A stretch of DNA of 64,000 nucleotides, taken from positions 142,702 to 206,701 of the forward strand of contig CACYPF010000003.1 of the NCBI GenBank assembly GCA_902776195.1, in the 5' to 3' direction. This DNA comes from an uncultured Prevotellaceae bacterium. Lineage in GTDB: Bacteria > Bacteroidota > Bacteroidia > Bacteroidales > Bacteroidaceae. The notes under the pieces were generated by a model, which ran no database searches, was not told the origin of the DNA, and saw only the letters and a list, made by a program, of their open reading frames with translations. Position 1 is the first letter of the stretch. Every line of letters starts with the position of its first letter. This document shows, one piece after another, positions 18,512-27,290 of this stretch. The translations under genes were made by a program, and so were the position numbers.

Positions 18512-19384
18512 ATGAGATTAGACGGAAGACGAGAAAGCTCGAACGTGGAAGACCGCCGTGGTATGGGTGGCGGAGCGAAGGCCGGTCTGGGTATCGGTGG
18601 TATTATCATGGTGGCACTCTTTGCATGGCTCTCTGGTGGCGACCCTGTGGCTGCCGTGATGCAGCAGGTGCAGCAGAATACCTTCGGTGGCAATACGGAG
18701 GTCACAGAGGGACAGCCCCAGTTTACGGAGGAGGAACAGCAGTTGGCAACGTTCTCCACTCAGATTCTTGCCGGAACGGAGGATGTGTGGACGGAGATCT
18801 TCAAGCAGAATGGGGCACAGTATCAGGTCCCTAAGATGGTGCTCTATACTGGTGGTGTCCAGACAGCTTGCGGACAGGGCTCCGCACAGATGGGACCGTT
18901 CTATTGCTCTGGTGACCAGAAACTGTATATCGACCTGTCGTTCTTCACCACGATGAAGCAACAGCTGGGTGCCGAGGGTGATTTCGCCTATGCCTATGTG
19001 ATTGCTCATGAGGTGGGTCACCATGTGGAGTACCTGACTGGTACGCTTGCCAAGGTGCATGAGCAGATGGCACGACTCCCAGAGGCTGAGGCTAACAAGC
19101 TCAGTGTGCGTCTGGAACTGCTTGCCGACTTCTATGCCGGTGTATGGGCGCATCATGACAACAAGCGTTTCGGATCACTGGAGGATGGTGACATCGAGGA
19201 GGCTATCCGTTGTGCTCAGGTCATTGGTGACGACTACCTGCAGAAGAAAGCACGTGGCTATGCCGTTCCTGAGTCGTTTAACCACGGTACCAGCAAACAG
19301 CGTATGAAGTGGTTCAAATTAGGACTGGAGACCGGTGACATCTCAAAGGGCACCACTTTCCAGTGCTCTGATGCAGAACTTTAA
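18512..19384 (+). CDS. Neutral zinc metallopeptidase, YpfJ family
   Basis: A 290-aa protein with a cytoplasmic Arg-rich N-terminus, one membrane anchor (GLGIGGIIMVALFAWLSGG, about 27-45) and an extracytoplasmic peptidase domain. The zinc motif is VIAHEVGHHVEYL (HExxH, about 166-178), with the third ligand probably in LELLADFYAGVWAHH. Family-typical CGQGSAQMGPFYC and YIDLSFF precede it. Physiological substrate unknown. Its 3' end overlaps the dinB start by 14 bp. Confidence 0.92.
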   Translation: MRLDGRRESSNVEDRRGMGGGAKAGLGIGGIIMVALFAWLSGGDPVAAVMQQVQQNTFGGNTEVTEGQPQFTEEEQQLATFSTQILAGTEDVWTEIFKQNGAQYQVPKMVLYTGGVQTACGQGSAQMGPFYCSGDQKLYIDLSFFTTMKQQLGAEGDFAYAYVIAHEVGHHVEYLTGTLAKVHEQMARLPEAEANKLSVRLELLADFYAGVWAHHDNKRFGSLEDGDIEEAIRCAQVIGDDYLQKKARGYAVPESFNHGTSKQRMKWFKLGLETGDISKGTTFQCSDAEL

Positions 19385-20468
19385 TCGGAAAATCATACAT
19401 GTCGACATGGACGCCTTCTTTGCCTCGGTGGAGCAGCGCGACCATCCGGAACTGCGGGGCATCCCCCTGGCAGTAGGTTATGACGGTCCTCGTGGGGTGG
19501 TTGCCACCGCTTCGTATGAGGCACGCCGTTATGGCATCCACTCCGCTATGCCGATGATGCGGGCGAAACGGCTCTGTCCGCATCTCACGATCGTACCGGG
19601 CAGCTATTCCCGTTATAAGGAAGTGTCCAGTCAGGTGCATGCCATTTTCCATGACTATACCGATCTCATTGAACCCATCTCATTGGATGAGGCTTTCCTC
19701 GATGTGACGGAGAACAAGAAGGATATCCCCCTTGCCGTGAATATCGCCCGTGAGATACGGCAGCGTATCCGTGACGAGGTTCACCTGACGGCATCGGCGG
19801 GGATCTCCTATAATAAGTTATTGGCGAAAATCGCCTCTGACTGGCGGAAGCCTGACGGTATGACGACCATCCATCCTGACCGTGCCCTCGACTTCATCGC
19901 ACAGTTGCGGGTCGAGAAACTATGGGGCGTGGGACCCCGTACTGCGGAGAAGATGCACTATATGGGTATCTTCAAAGGCGGGGATTTGCGGGAGGTGTCA
20001 TTGCAGCATCTGATAGAGGTCTTTGGTAAGATGGGAAAGGTCTATTATGACTTTGCGAGGGGCATCGACAACCGTCCTGTGGAGACGGAGTGGATCCGTA
20101 AGTCGGTAGGGTGTGAGCGTACTTTTCTGGAGGATATCTATAAGCCATCGGCAGTCCTTGTCGAGCTGTATCATGCCACGGGGGAACTGGTGCGACGCAT
20201 TGCCAAGAGTGATTTCGTGGGACATACTCTGACACTCAAGGTGAAATTCTCCGACTTCACACAGATTACCCGTTCCCTCACCGTGCAGCACTCCCTCTTG
20301 GATAAAGACGGCATCCTGCCCGTGGCAAAGCGGCTGCTGCAGGAAGTCGACTACAGCGCAGACCGTCCCATCCGTCTCCTCGGTCTCTCTGTCAACAATC
20401 CCACCATTGAGGCGGAGGCTCACCGCGTCGAGTGGGTGGAGGGCTTTCTGGAGTTTGAGGATGAGTAA
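19371..20468 (+). CDS. dinB: DNA polymerase IV (Y family)
   Basis: A 365-aa translesion polymerase. Palm and fingers: KIIHVDMDAFFASVEQRD (catalytic Asp, about residues 7-24), GVVATASYEARRYGIHSAM, and the catalytic SLDEAFLDVT. Helix-hairpin-helix: LRVEKLWGVGPRTAEKM. Little-finger domain: about 240-350. ATG 19371 is chosen as the residue preceding the conserved first strand. It overlaps the YpfJ-type gene by 14 bp. No LexA box was seen upstream, so damage control, if any, would act on the operon promoter. Confidence 0.96.
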   Translation: MQNFNRKIIHVDMDAFFASVEQRDHPELRGIPLAVGYDGPRGVVATASYEARRYGIHSAMPMMRAKRLCPHLTIVPGSYSRYKEVSSQVHAIFHDYTDLIEPISLDEAFLDVTENKKDIPLAVNIAREIRQRIRDEVHLTASAGISYNKLLAKIASDWRKPDGMTTIHPDRALDFIAQLRVEKLWGVGPRTAEKMHYMGIFKGGDLREVSLQHLIEVFGKMGKVYYDFARGIDNRPVETEWIRKSVGCERTFLEDIYKPSAVLVELYHATGELVRRIAKSDFVGHTLTLKVKFSDFTQITRSLTVQHSLLDKDGILPVAKRLLQEVDYSADRPIRLLGLSVNNPTIEAEAHRVEWVEGFLEFEDE

Positions 20469-20701
20469 CTCGTCAATTTTGACCTTTACACTGAAACCTG
20501 AATCCAGCCCCCTCCCCTCTTTCCGATAACACTTTACACTGCTTCCGATAATATTTTTACCCCCTAAACCTTTATCGGAGTCGGTGCAAAACCACGGTGC
20601 AGGAATGCGGAAAGAAGCCATGTACCGTGGGAGGGTGATGCTCTGTCTGTAAGTATGATAATTTTTTAGGCAAGATTCTTGCTCGTTTGGAATTTAATGC
20701 G

Positions 20702-20709
20702 TATCTTTG
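20702..20709 (+). promoter_or_regulatory. -7 promoter element TATCTTTG
   Basis: Box 27 bp before the frr ATG. The preceding 230 bp after dinB hold two TTCCGATAA copies and no recognisable gene. Confidence 0.65.
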
Positions 20710-20736
20710 TCGGAAGAACGGTAAAACAGATAAGTT

Positions 20737-21297
20737 ATGATAGACGTAAAACAGACATTAGCCTCGGCAGAAGAACGCATGGAGATGGCTGCGATGTTCC
20801 TGGAAGAGGAGCTGAACCGCATCCGTGCCGGTCGTGCCAACGTCGCTATCCTTGATGGCGTGCGTGTAGAGTCCTACGGTTCAAAAGTACCTTTGAACCA
20901 AGTTGCTAACATCTCAACACCGGATGCCCGTACCATCGCCATCAAGCCCTGGGACAAGAAACAGATCCGTGACATCGAGAAGGCAATCATGGACTCTGAT
21001 GTGGGTATCACCCCGGAGAACAATGGTGAGATCATCCGTCTGGGTATCCCACAGCCTACGGAGGAGCGCCGCCGTGACCTGGTGAAGCAATGCAATAAGA
21101 TTGCGGAGAAGGCAAAGGTAGAGGTGCGCAACGTCCGTGCCGACATCAAGGACAAACTGAAGAAAGCCATCAAGGACGGTCTCTCGGAGGATAACGAGAA
21201 GGATGCTGAACTGGAGCTGCAGAAGGTGCACGACAAGTTCATCAAGAAGCTCGATGACCTGATGGAGGCGAAGAACAAGGAAATCATGACCGTTTGA
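20737..21297 (+). CDS. frr: Ribosome recycling factor
   Basis: A 186-aa ribosome recycling factor that, with EF-G, splits post-termination ribosomes. Hallmarks: the long N-terminal helix MEMAAMFLEEELNRIRAGRANVAILDGVRVESYG, PLNQVANISTPDARTIAIKPWDK, and the C-terminal helices VEVRNVRADIKDKLKKAIKDGLSEDNEKDAE. Full family length (about 185). The rsgA frame follows its stop codon directly and in the same frame, so the two ribosome-maturation genes are coupled. Confidence 0.98.
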   Translation: MIDVKQTLASAEERMEMAAMFLEEELNRIRAGRANVAILDGVRVESYGSKVPLNQVANISTPDARTIAIKPWDKKQIRDIEKAIMDSDVGITPENNGEIIRLGIPQPTEERRRDLVKQCNKIAEKAKVEVRNVRADIKDKLKKAIKDGLSEDNEKDAELELQKVHDKFIKKLDDLMEAKNKEIMTV

Positions 21298-22278
<981 letters not shown>

Positions 22279-22295
22279 ACTTCGCGATATTTGTT

Positions 22296-22769
22296 TTATT
22301 TGATTCTCTTCAAGGTCGCCTTCATGTCACTGTCATCCACAGATAGGAGATTCCCATTATCACTGAGTACCATCCTCGACCCGTTGTTCTCGATCTTGAC
22401 GATACCGTTATTCACGGTGTAACGCGACTTGTAGTTGTAGAATTTCGTCTTGAACACAAGGTCTGCCTGCCATAGCTTGCGGTTAGCCCAGCTGACACCC
22501 AGTTCCTTGGCACGTTCCTTGTCCATGACGATTTTCATCTTCATCCGCATGTCGTGACTGTTGAGGAACTCGATAGTGACGGTCATGGTGAAAATCTCGT
22601 TCATCACAGTCTCACGCTCCTTATGCTGCTCTGCAGTCTCATTCTCTTTCTGTGCGAGCAGGTGGGACACACTCATGTTACCATTGAAATAGATGCGTCC
22701 CTTCATTTCCTGTGCCTCACTGCTCAGACAAAGGAGTAGGCTGAGGCATATCAATAAAAATTTTTTCAT
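22296..22769 (-). CDS. Secreted protein of unknown function
   Basis: A 157-aa protein with a signal peptide (MKKFLLICLSLLLCLSSEAQ). The mature part starts EMKGRIYFNGNMSVSHLL and is predicted to be mainly beta strands with a charged helix (ENETAEQHKERETVMNEIF). It resembles small Bacteroidales periplasmic proteins with an outer-membrane lipoprotein carrier-like look, but I cannot name a family. It lies 5 bp downstream of the epimerase gene and is probably co-transcribed. Confidence 0.7.
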   Translation of the reverse strand: MKKFLLICLSLLLCLSSEAQEMKGRIYFNGNMSVSHLLAQKENETAEQHKERETVMNEIFTMTVTIEFLNSHDMRMKMKIVMDKERAKELGVSWANRKLWQADLVFKTKFYNYKSRYTVNNGIVKIENNGSRMVLSDNGNLLSVDDSDMKATLKRIK

Positions 22770-22774
22770 ACCGT

Positions 22775-23635
22775 TTATCCTATAGTGATTGTATATTTAC
22801 TCATGAAGGAGGCTCCTGGCTGTAGGTGGTTCATCAGGGGCTTGTCCTTGAACTCACCCTGGTAGCCACGAGGGTCGCCAATACCATACCAAGGTTCAAT
22901 ACACACGAAAGGTGCCTGCTTGCCAAAAGGACTCCAGAAGGCTACGACGGGCGTATTGAAACTGACCGTCACTTCTGGCTCTCCAGCCTTATTCAGAAGC
23001 TCAGCTTGATGCAGCTGGCTCTTATGAATCTTGATGGAGTCATTACGCCATGTGTTCTCTGAAAATTCGATGATGCCACCCTCGGCCTCGCTGAAAGGCA
23101 CCTCGTCCATCGAATGCGAACTGTCGGGATAGCTGTGCAGAGCGTCCATCGGATCTGCGTTGTCAAGACGGATGATGCCACTGGTCTTTCCTTCGGGTAC
23201 GTTGAAAGCAGGATGACCGCCTATCTGGAAATGAATCTCTTCCTTATCCGTGTTGTGAACGTGCCAGATGACACCTATCTGATTTCCATCAAGCACGTAG
23301 CTGATGCTGAGAGTGAAGTCGTACGGATAGACTTTCTTTGTCTCTTCGGAGGATTCAAGGGCGAAAGTAACCTTCCTGTCGTTTTGAGCGATCAGTTTGA
23401 ACTCTGCATCACGGGCGAAACCATGACGGGGCAGATGATACTCCTTTCCATCTACTCGATAAGTCTCACCGTTGACGGAGCATACGATAGGGAAAAGTAT
23501 TGGTGAGTGACGTCCCCAGAATTTGGGGTCGGCCTGCCAGAGGTATTCCTTGCCGCTGGCATCCTTAATACTCTGGAGCTCGGCTCCTTTCTCCGAAACG
23601 ACGATCGAGAGTTGTTCGTTCTTTAATTCTACCAT
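22775..23635 (-). CDS. Aldose 1-epimerase family protein (GalM/YeaD-like)
   Basis: A 286-aa beta-sandwich mutarotase-like protein. Motifs: GAELQSIKDASGKEYLWQADPKFWGRHSPILFPIVC (substrate entry with Arg and His), VIWHVHNTDKEEIHFQIGGHPAFNVP (catalytic His region), and FVCIEPWYGIGDPRGYQGEF (catalytic Glu region). The form with WGRHSP and EPWYG belongs to the less specific branch found in many Bacteroidetes, acting on hexoses or hexose phosphates; the exact sugar is not known. Confidence 0.88.
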   Translation of the reverse strand: MVELKNEQLSIVVSEKGAELQSIKDASGKEYLWQADPKFWGRHSPILFPIVCSVNGETYRVDGKEYHLPRHGFARDAEFKLIAQNDRKVTFALESSEETKKVYPYDFTLSISYVLDGNQIGVIWHVHNTDKEEIHFQIGGHPAFNVPEGKTSGIIRLDNADPMDALHSYPDSSHSMDEVPFSEAEGGIIEFSENTWRNDSIKIHKSQLHQAELLNKAGEPEVTVSFNTPVVAFWSPFGKQAPFVCIEPWYGIGDPRGYQGEFKDKPLMNHLQPGASFMSKYTITIG

Positions 23636-23640
23636 AGTTT

Positions 23641-24126
23641 TTATTTTGCTTTATAGATGAGTATTGAGAATACAATGATTTCGAGGAAGAGCAGACCGAT
23701 GGTCGCCAAAATGGGGATGGGTGAGGGTGTCGGCATACCCAGCATTGTATAGCCCGTAGCCAGTGCCAATAGCAAAAGGGTAATAGCTGCTATACGAGTG
23801 CTGCGGATAGTCAACTCTACCTGATGGATATTGGTAATCTTAACAGGCATGTTGATGAAACGGGGAAAGTAGGCCAGCACCATCAGTCCGACACCTGCTA
23901 TTGTCATGATGATGCAAGGAATGGTGATACCTACTGGCGACCCGTAGGCATTTGGCTTGCCTGAGGCATCGAAATGGGTGGGCACAATGTCTGGAGCCTG
24001 ATGTATCATCCAGATGATGATGCCCCAGACAATAATGGCTGTCAAAACGAACACCACCTCTAAGATCATTGCCTCTGTGGTGCGATGCACCTTGACCGTT
24101 TTTATATTGAATTTTTCTTCCATCAT
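23641..24126 (-). CDS. DUF1648 membrane protein
   Basis: A 161-aa membrane protein. The DUF1648 signature is a helix followed by PTHFDASGKPNAYGS (about 50-65). Four hydrophobic helices are visible (ILEVVFVLTAIIVWGIIIWMI; PCIIMTIAGVGLMVLAYF; IAAITLLLLALATGYTML; ILATIGLLFLEIIVFSILIY). Its ATG overlaps the stop of the RHH gene as ATGA, so it is translated as part of the SPFH-RHH operon. SdpI-like proteins share this domain, but no function can be assigned here. Confidence 0.85.
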   Translation of the reverse strand: MMEEKFNIKTVKVHRTTEAMILEVVFVLTAIIVWGIIIWMIHQAPDIVPTHFDASGKPNAYGSPVGITIPCIIMTIAGVGLMVLAYFPRFINMPVKITNIHQVELTIRSTRIAAITLLLLALATGYTMLGMPTPSPIPILATIGLLFLEIIVFSILIYKAK

Positions 24127-24296
24127 TCTTTTTTCTTTTTGGGCAGGCGCTTCTCTTTGCGCAATGCTTCGGTGATGATCCACTGCAACTGACCATTGGT
24201 ACTGCGGAACTCGTCAGCAGCCCAGGCCTCTATCGCATTCATGGTGTCAGCATCAACGCGCAGAATAAAACTCTTGGTGTTACTCTTTTCTGCCAT
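24123..24296 (-). CDS. Arc-type ribbon-helix-helix DNA-binding protein
   Basis: A 57-aa protein. SKSFILRVD-like beta strand (residues about 8-14) is followed by two helices (ADTMNAIEAWAADEF and STNGQLQWIITEALRKEKR), the layout of Arc/MetJ-type dimeric repressors, and a Lys-rich tail. It overlaps both neighbours: ATG shares one base with the SPFH stop, and its TGA overlaps the DUF1648 ATG. Its likely operator is the 19-bp palindrome at the operon promoter (25263-25281), making it an autorepressor (inference). Confidence 0.82.
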   Translation of the reverse strand: MAEKSNTKSFILRVDADTMNAIEAWAADEFRSTNGQLQWIITEALRKEKRLPKKKKE

Positions 24297-25054
24297 TAAT
24301 GATTCAACGTGCCTGTATTTACCACGGGCTGTGCATTATCATCACCACAGAGTACGACGAGCAGGTTGCTCACCATAGCAGCCTTCTTGTCATCGTCCAA
24401 CTCTACAATTTCCTCGTCGGAGAGCTTGTTGAGCGCCATCTTCACCATCGAAACGGCACCTTCCACAATCTTTTCACGAGCCTGGATGATGGCATCGGCT
24501 TGCTGGCGGCGCAACATAACAGCAGCAATCTCAGGAGCATAGGCCAAGTAGTTGATACGAGCCTCAACAACCTCGATACCTGCCAGGGCCAGACGCTCGT
24601 CGAGTTTCTGTTCCAACTGCTCGTTGATTTCATCGGCATTCGAACGCAGTGTCGGCTCATTATTATCATTGTCGTATGCATATTGACCAGCGACTTGACG
24701 AAGAGCTGCATCGCCCTGCACACGGACAAAACGCTCCAAGGCATTCATCAATCCCTTGGTGTCACTGCCTACCGTATTGGGGTTAGCTGCCATGGTCTGG
24801 GTGTCAACCTCAAACAGTGCCTTATAGGTGTCTTTCATTTTCCAAACCAGCACCAGACCTATCATGATGGGATTACCCGTTTTGTCATTTACCTTAATTG
24901 GTTCAGCATCCAGATTACGGGCACGCAGACTTACTTTCTTCGTTCCATAGAAAGGATTGATCCAGTAGAAGCCCGTTTCGGAAAAAGTACCACTGTATTT
25001 ACCAAACCAAGTGATAACGCGAGCCTCATTGGGTTCCAACTGAATGAAGCTCAC
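24296..25054 (-). CDS. SPFH/band-7 domain protein, main part
   Basis: A 252-aa reading from a GTG start. The SPFH/prohibitin domain begins FIQLEPNEARVITWFGKYSGTFSETGFYWINPF and runs to about residue 180 (LERFVRVQ, LAGIEVVEARINYLAYAPEIAAVMLRRQQADAII), followed by a charged helix (EKIVEGAVSMVKMALNKLSDEEIVELDDDKKAAMV). Related proteins have an N-terminal membrane segment directly before this domain; here that segment is in a separate frame just upstream (25051-25245). GTG overlaps the upstream TGA as GTGA, so either coupled translation or a 1-bp frameshift is involved. Confidence 0.85.
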   Translation of the reverse strand: MSFIQLEPNEARVITWFGKYSGTFSETGFYWINPFYGTKKVSLRARNLDAEPIKVNDKTGNPIMIGLVLVWKMKDTYKALFEVDTQTMAANPNTVGSDTKGLMNALERFVRVQGDAALRQVAGQYAYDNDNNEPTLRSNADEINEQLEQKLDERLALAGIEVVEARINYLAYAPEIAAVMLRRQQADAIIQAREKIVEGAVSMVKMALNKLSDEEIVELDDDKKAAMVSNLLVVLCGDDNAQPVVNTGTLNH

Positions 25055-25245
25055 ATACAGATAATATCAATAAGCAAAAGCAGGATGCTACCTCCAAGTA
25101 GCCATCCTCCACAGGTTCCCCCTGATGCATCCATGTCAATAATTGCAAAGACAACGCCTACGATAGCGGCAATCAAAAGCACCATTGTAACAAACAGCAT
25201 CAAGAAGCCGTTCAGTACCATTCCGTTGAATTTAGTTTCTTTCAT
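25051..25245 (-). CDS. N-terminal membrane segment of the SPFH protein (separate frame)
   Basis: A 64-aa frame with two hydrophobic helices (GMVLNGFLMLFVTMVLLIAAIVGVVFAI and GGWLLGGSILLLLIDIICM). In intact SPFH proteins of Bacteroidetes an equivalent two-helix anchor continues directly into a GFFxxQPNEA-like sequence. Here it stops at TGA just as the SPFH domain begins in the next frame. A single missing base near 25050 would explain it. If the break is real, this makes a small anchor protein coupled to a soluble SPFH protein. Confidence 0.65.
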   Translation of the reverse strand: MKETKFNGMVLNGFLMLFVTMVLLIAAIVGVVFAIIDMDASGGTCGGWLLGGSILLLLIDIICM

Positions 25246-25262
25246 AAAAGTCGCATCTTAAA

Positions 25263-25281
25263 TGATATCAATTTGATATCA
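25263..25281. promoter_or_regulatory. 19-bp palindromic operator at the SPFH-RHH operon promoter
   Basis: TGATATCA-ATT-TGATATCA, a perfect palindrome around one central base, made of two self-complementary octamers 11 bp apart. It starts directly after the minus-strand -7 box and covers the expected transcription start. Tandem half-sites of this spacing fit a ribbon-helix-helix tetramer, and such a protein is encoded in the operon. Confidence 0.65.
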
Positions 25282-25289
25282 CAAAGATA
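25282..25289 (-). promoter_or_regulatory. -7 promoter element TATCTTTG
   Basis: Minus-strand box 36 bp before the start of the SPFH operon, contiguous with the palindromic operator. Confidence 0.65.
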
Positions 25290-25343
25290 TGTGTTCTTTT
25301 TGAAATAACAATGGATTTATTTGTGTATTTAATAATATTTAAG

Positions 25344-25351
25344 TAATTTTG
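25344..25351 (+). promoter_or_regulatory. -7 promoter element TAATTTTG
   Basis: The box ends 4 bp before the mnmA ATG, predicting a leaderless or nearly leaderless transcript. Confidence 0.6.
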
Positions 25352-25355
25352 CAGC

Positions 25356-26435
25356 ATGAATTTGAAAGACAAGCATATTGCCGTGTTACTCTCGGGTGGG
25401 GTGGACAGCTCTGTGGTACTGTATGAATTGGTACGACAGGGACTGCGTCCTGATTGTTTTTATATCAAGATTGGACCTGACGAGGACGAGAAATGGGACT
25501 GCTCTTCAGAGGAAGACCTGGAAATGGCAACAGCTGTCAGTCATAAGTATGGATGTAAGTTGGAGGTCATAGACTGCCATCAGGAATATTGGGACCAGGT
25601 AACCAGGTACACGATGGAAAAGGTGAAGGCAGGACTGACCCCTAATCCTGACGTGATGTGCAACCGCTTGATCAAGTTCGGTGCCTTTGATGAGAAACGG
25701 GGACATGACTACGACCTCATCGCTACGGGGCACTACGCCCAGACAGAGATAGACGAACAGGGTGGAAAATGGTTGTGTACCAGTCCAGATCCTGTGAAGG
25801 ACCAGACAGACTTCCTGGCTCAGATCTATGACTGGCAGCTAAGAAAGGCACTCTTTCCCATCGGACACATGATGAAGGAGGAGGTGCGTGAGATTGCCGA
25901 CCGTGAGCACTTGGTGAATGCCAAGCGCAAAGACTCGCAGGGTATCTGCTTTTTAGGGAAAATCAACTACAACGATTATATCCGCCGCTACTTAGGAGAG
26001 AACCCCGGTGACGTGTTGGAATTGGAGACAGGAAAGCGGATAGGACAGCATAAGGGCTTGTGGTTCCACACCATCGGACAACGTCATGGACTGGGCTTCG
26101 GTGGTGGTCCGTGGTTCGTGGTGAAGAAAGACATGCAGCAAAACATTCTGTACGTCAGCAAAGGCTATGATCCTAAGACAGCCTATAAACAGGAGTTTAA
26201 AGTCAAGGACTTCCATAGTCTGATCCCTGACGGATCTGCCCTTCCTTCTCTTCATGTCACTTTCAAGATCCGTCATACTCCTGAGTTTCATCACGCTATC
26301 TGTGAGACATTAGACAACGGAGAGATTGTCATACACGCTGATTCTCCTATACATGGTGTGGCTCCTGGTCAGTTCTGTGTGCTTTATGACGAGTCTCATC
26401 ATCGATGCTTGGGATCCGCAGAAATCACACTTTAA
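25356..26435 (+). CDS. mnmA: tRNA-specific 2-thiouridylase
   Basis: A 359-aa enzyme making s2U34 in tRNA Lys/Glu/Gln. PP-loop: [17 protein letters not shown] (about 9-25). Catalytic Cys: NPDVMCNRLIKFGAF (about 103). Second Cys: DSQGICFLGKINYNDYI (about 200). tRNA-binding and beta-barrel parts: IGQHKGLWFHTIGQRHGLG and the C-terminal GVAPGQFCVLY. Length normal for the family. The gene stands alone and diverges from the SPFH operon. Confidence 0.96.
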   Translation: MNLKDKHIAVLLSGGVDSSVVLYELVRQGLRPDCFYIKIGPDEDEKWDCSSEEDLEMATAVSHKYGCKLEVIDCHQEYWDQVTRYTMEKVKAGLTPNPDVMCNRLIKFGAFDEKRGHDYDLIATGHYAQTEIDEQGGKWLCTSPDPVKDQTDFLAQIYDWQLRKALFPIGHMMKEEVREIADREHLVNAKRKDSQGICFLGKINYNDYIRRYLGENPGDVLELETGKRIGQHKGLWFHTIGQRHGLGFGGGPWFVVKKDMQQNILYVSKGYDPKTAYKQEFKVKDFHSLIPDGSALPSLHVTFKIRHTPEFHHAICETLDNGEIVIHADSPIHGVAPGQFCVLYDESHHRCLGSAEITL

Positions 26436-26478
26436 TACTTTTTAGCACAAAATTATCCTGAATTTCCGATTTATTGTT

Positions 26479-26486
26479 TATATTTG
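26479..26486 (+). promoter_or_regulatory. -7 promoter element TATATTTG
   Basis: Box 48 bp before the short 35-aa gene at 26535, which also has a purine-rich ribosome-binding-like GGAGGAAAAG 4-13 bp upstream of its ATG. Confidence 0.6.
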
Positions 26487-26534
26487 CAACGAATAATCAT
26501 CTGATTGACTAACTAAATATTGGAGGAAAAGCCT

Positions 26535-26642
26535 ATGCCAACCAAAAAGATGCACGACGAAGAGTCTTATGAACTCGACAATGTCTACAATGAGGACGAC
26601 CGTTTCTATACACGGGGAGATTCCTCAATCTGGTACAATTAA
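26535..26642 (+). CDS. Small acidic protein, 35 aa
   Basis: A 35-codon gene starting MPTKKMHDEESYELDNV and ending with an aromatic-rich FYTRGDSSIWYN. It has its own TAnnTTTG box, a purine-rich site (GGAGGAAAAG) and a proper stop 50 bp before the next gene, which has a separate promoter. No domain is recognisable; the composition (10 acidic residues, Tyr-rich) is not that of random sequence. Function unknown. Confidence 0.6.
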   Translation: MPTKKMHDEESYELDNVYNEDDRFYTRGDSSIWYN

Positions 26643-26678
26643 TCGACGAAAAAATTTGGAGATTCGCTTAATTTGCAC

Positions 26679-26686
26679 TAACTTTG
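26679..26686 (+). promoter_or_regulatory. -7 promoter element TAACTTTG
   Basis: The box ends 6 bp before the ATG at 26693; a near-leaderless transcript is predicted. An in-frame TTG at 26684 is part of the box. Confidence 0.6.
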
Positions 26687-26692
26687 TACCCT

Positions 26693-27283
26693 ATGACAGA
26701 AGAATGGCTGAATAGGGCGGAATGGAAAGAAAACGTGATCCTTGTCGACGCTGACTACGTCGACAAGGTTGTGTTTAATCTGATAGTAAACTTCGAACGT
26801 ATGATAGGTCGTCGAATCCCTCAGGCTGACATGGCAAAATGGCTAGAGTGCGTGGCTCTTGACGGGGGAATAAGGGAAGGTAATCATCAGACTCAGGTAG
26901 TCTTGCTGCACCAGAAGGAGCAGATGGACAATTTCCTGCCTGGTGCTTTCGCCGATTTGGACGGCAAAGCTTTCAGCGGTCCTCTGGGAGAGTTCCTCAT
27001 CAGTTGTGTCCCTGTCGAGGAGATGGTGACAGCAGAGGACTTGTTTATAGACTCCATGCAGATTATTTGCAATAGTGGGGATGTGAAGCGGGTGATGGTG
27101 ATACCTGATGCTGAGCATATATATAATAAGGTGCGTGAGGGACTCCGCCATGTGGATGATGAGAAACGGATTATGGTGTTCAGTATGCAGCCCATGGAGG
27201 GTGGCAGCTACCGACAGGAGATTCTGGGGTATTCCCTGATGGCTGCACTGGGTATCCGTAGTGATGAGATAAAAAATAAATAA
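26693..27283 (+). CDS. Bacteroidales protein of unknown function (DUF6621-like)
   Basis: A 196-aa soluble protein, MTEEWLNRAEWKENVILVDADYVDKVVFNLIVNF at the start. Alternating strands and helices (VILVDADYVDKVVFNL, TQVVLLHQ, GEFLISCVP, VKRVMVIPDAEHIYNKV, KRIMVFSMQP) suggest an alpha/beta fold. No catalytic motif is evident. It resembles a Bacteroidales-restricted family (DUF6621 as I recall). It precedes the carboxynorspermidine dehydrogenase-like gene by 7 bp and is likely co-transcribed, so a link to polyamine metabolism is possible but unproven. Confidence 0.75.
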   Translation: MTEEWLNRAEWKENVILVDADYVDKVVFNLIVNFERMIGRRIPQADMAKWLECVALDGGIREGNHQTQVVLLHQKEQMDNFLPGAFADLDGKAFSGPLGEFLISCVPVEEMVTAEDLFIDSMQIICNSGDVKRVMVIPDAEHIYNKVREGLRHVDDEKRIMVFSMQPMEGGSYRQEILGYSLMAALGIRSDEIKNK

Positions 27284-27290
27284 TAGTGAT

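Noticed and set aside
20469-20736. Hidden gene between dinB and frr
   Set aside because: No frame with family-like sequence on either strand; only repeated TTCCGATAA motifs and the frr promoter are seen.
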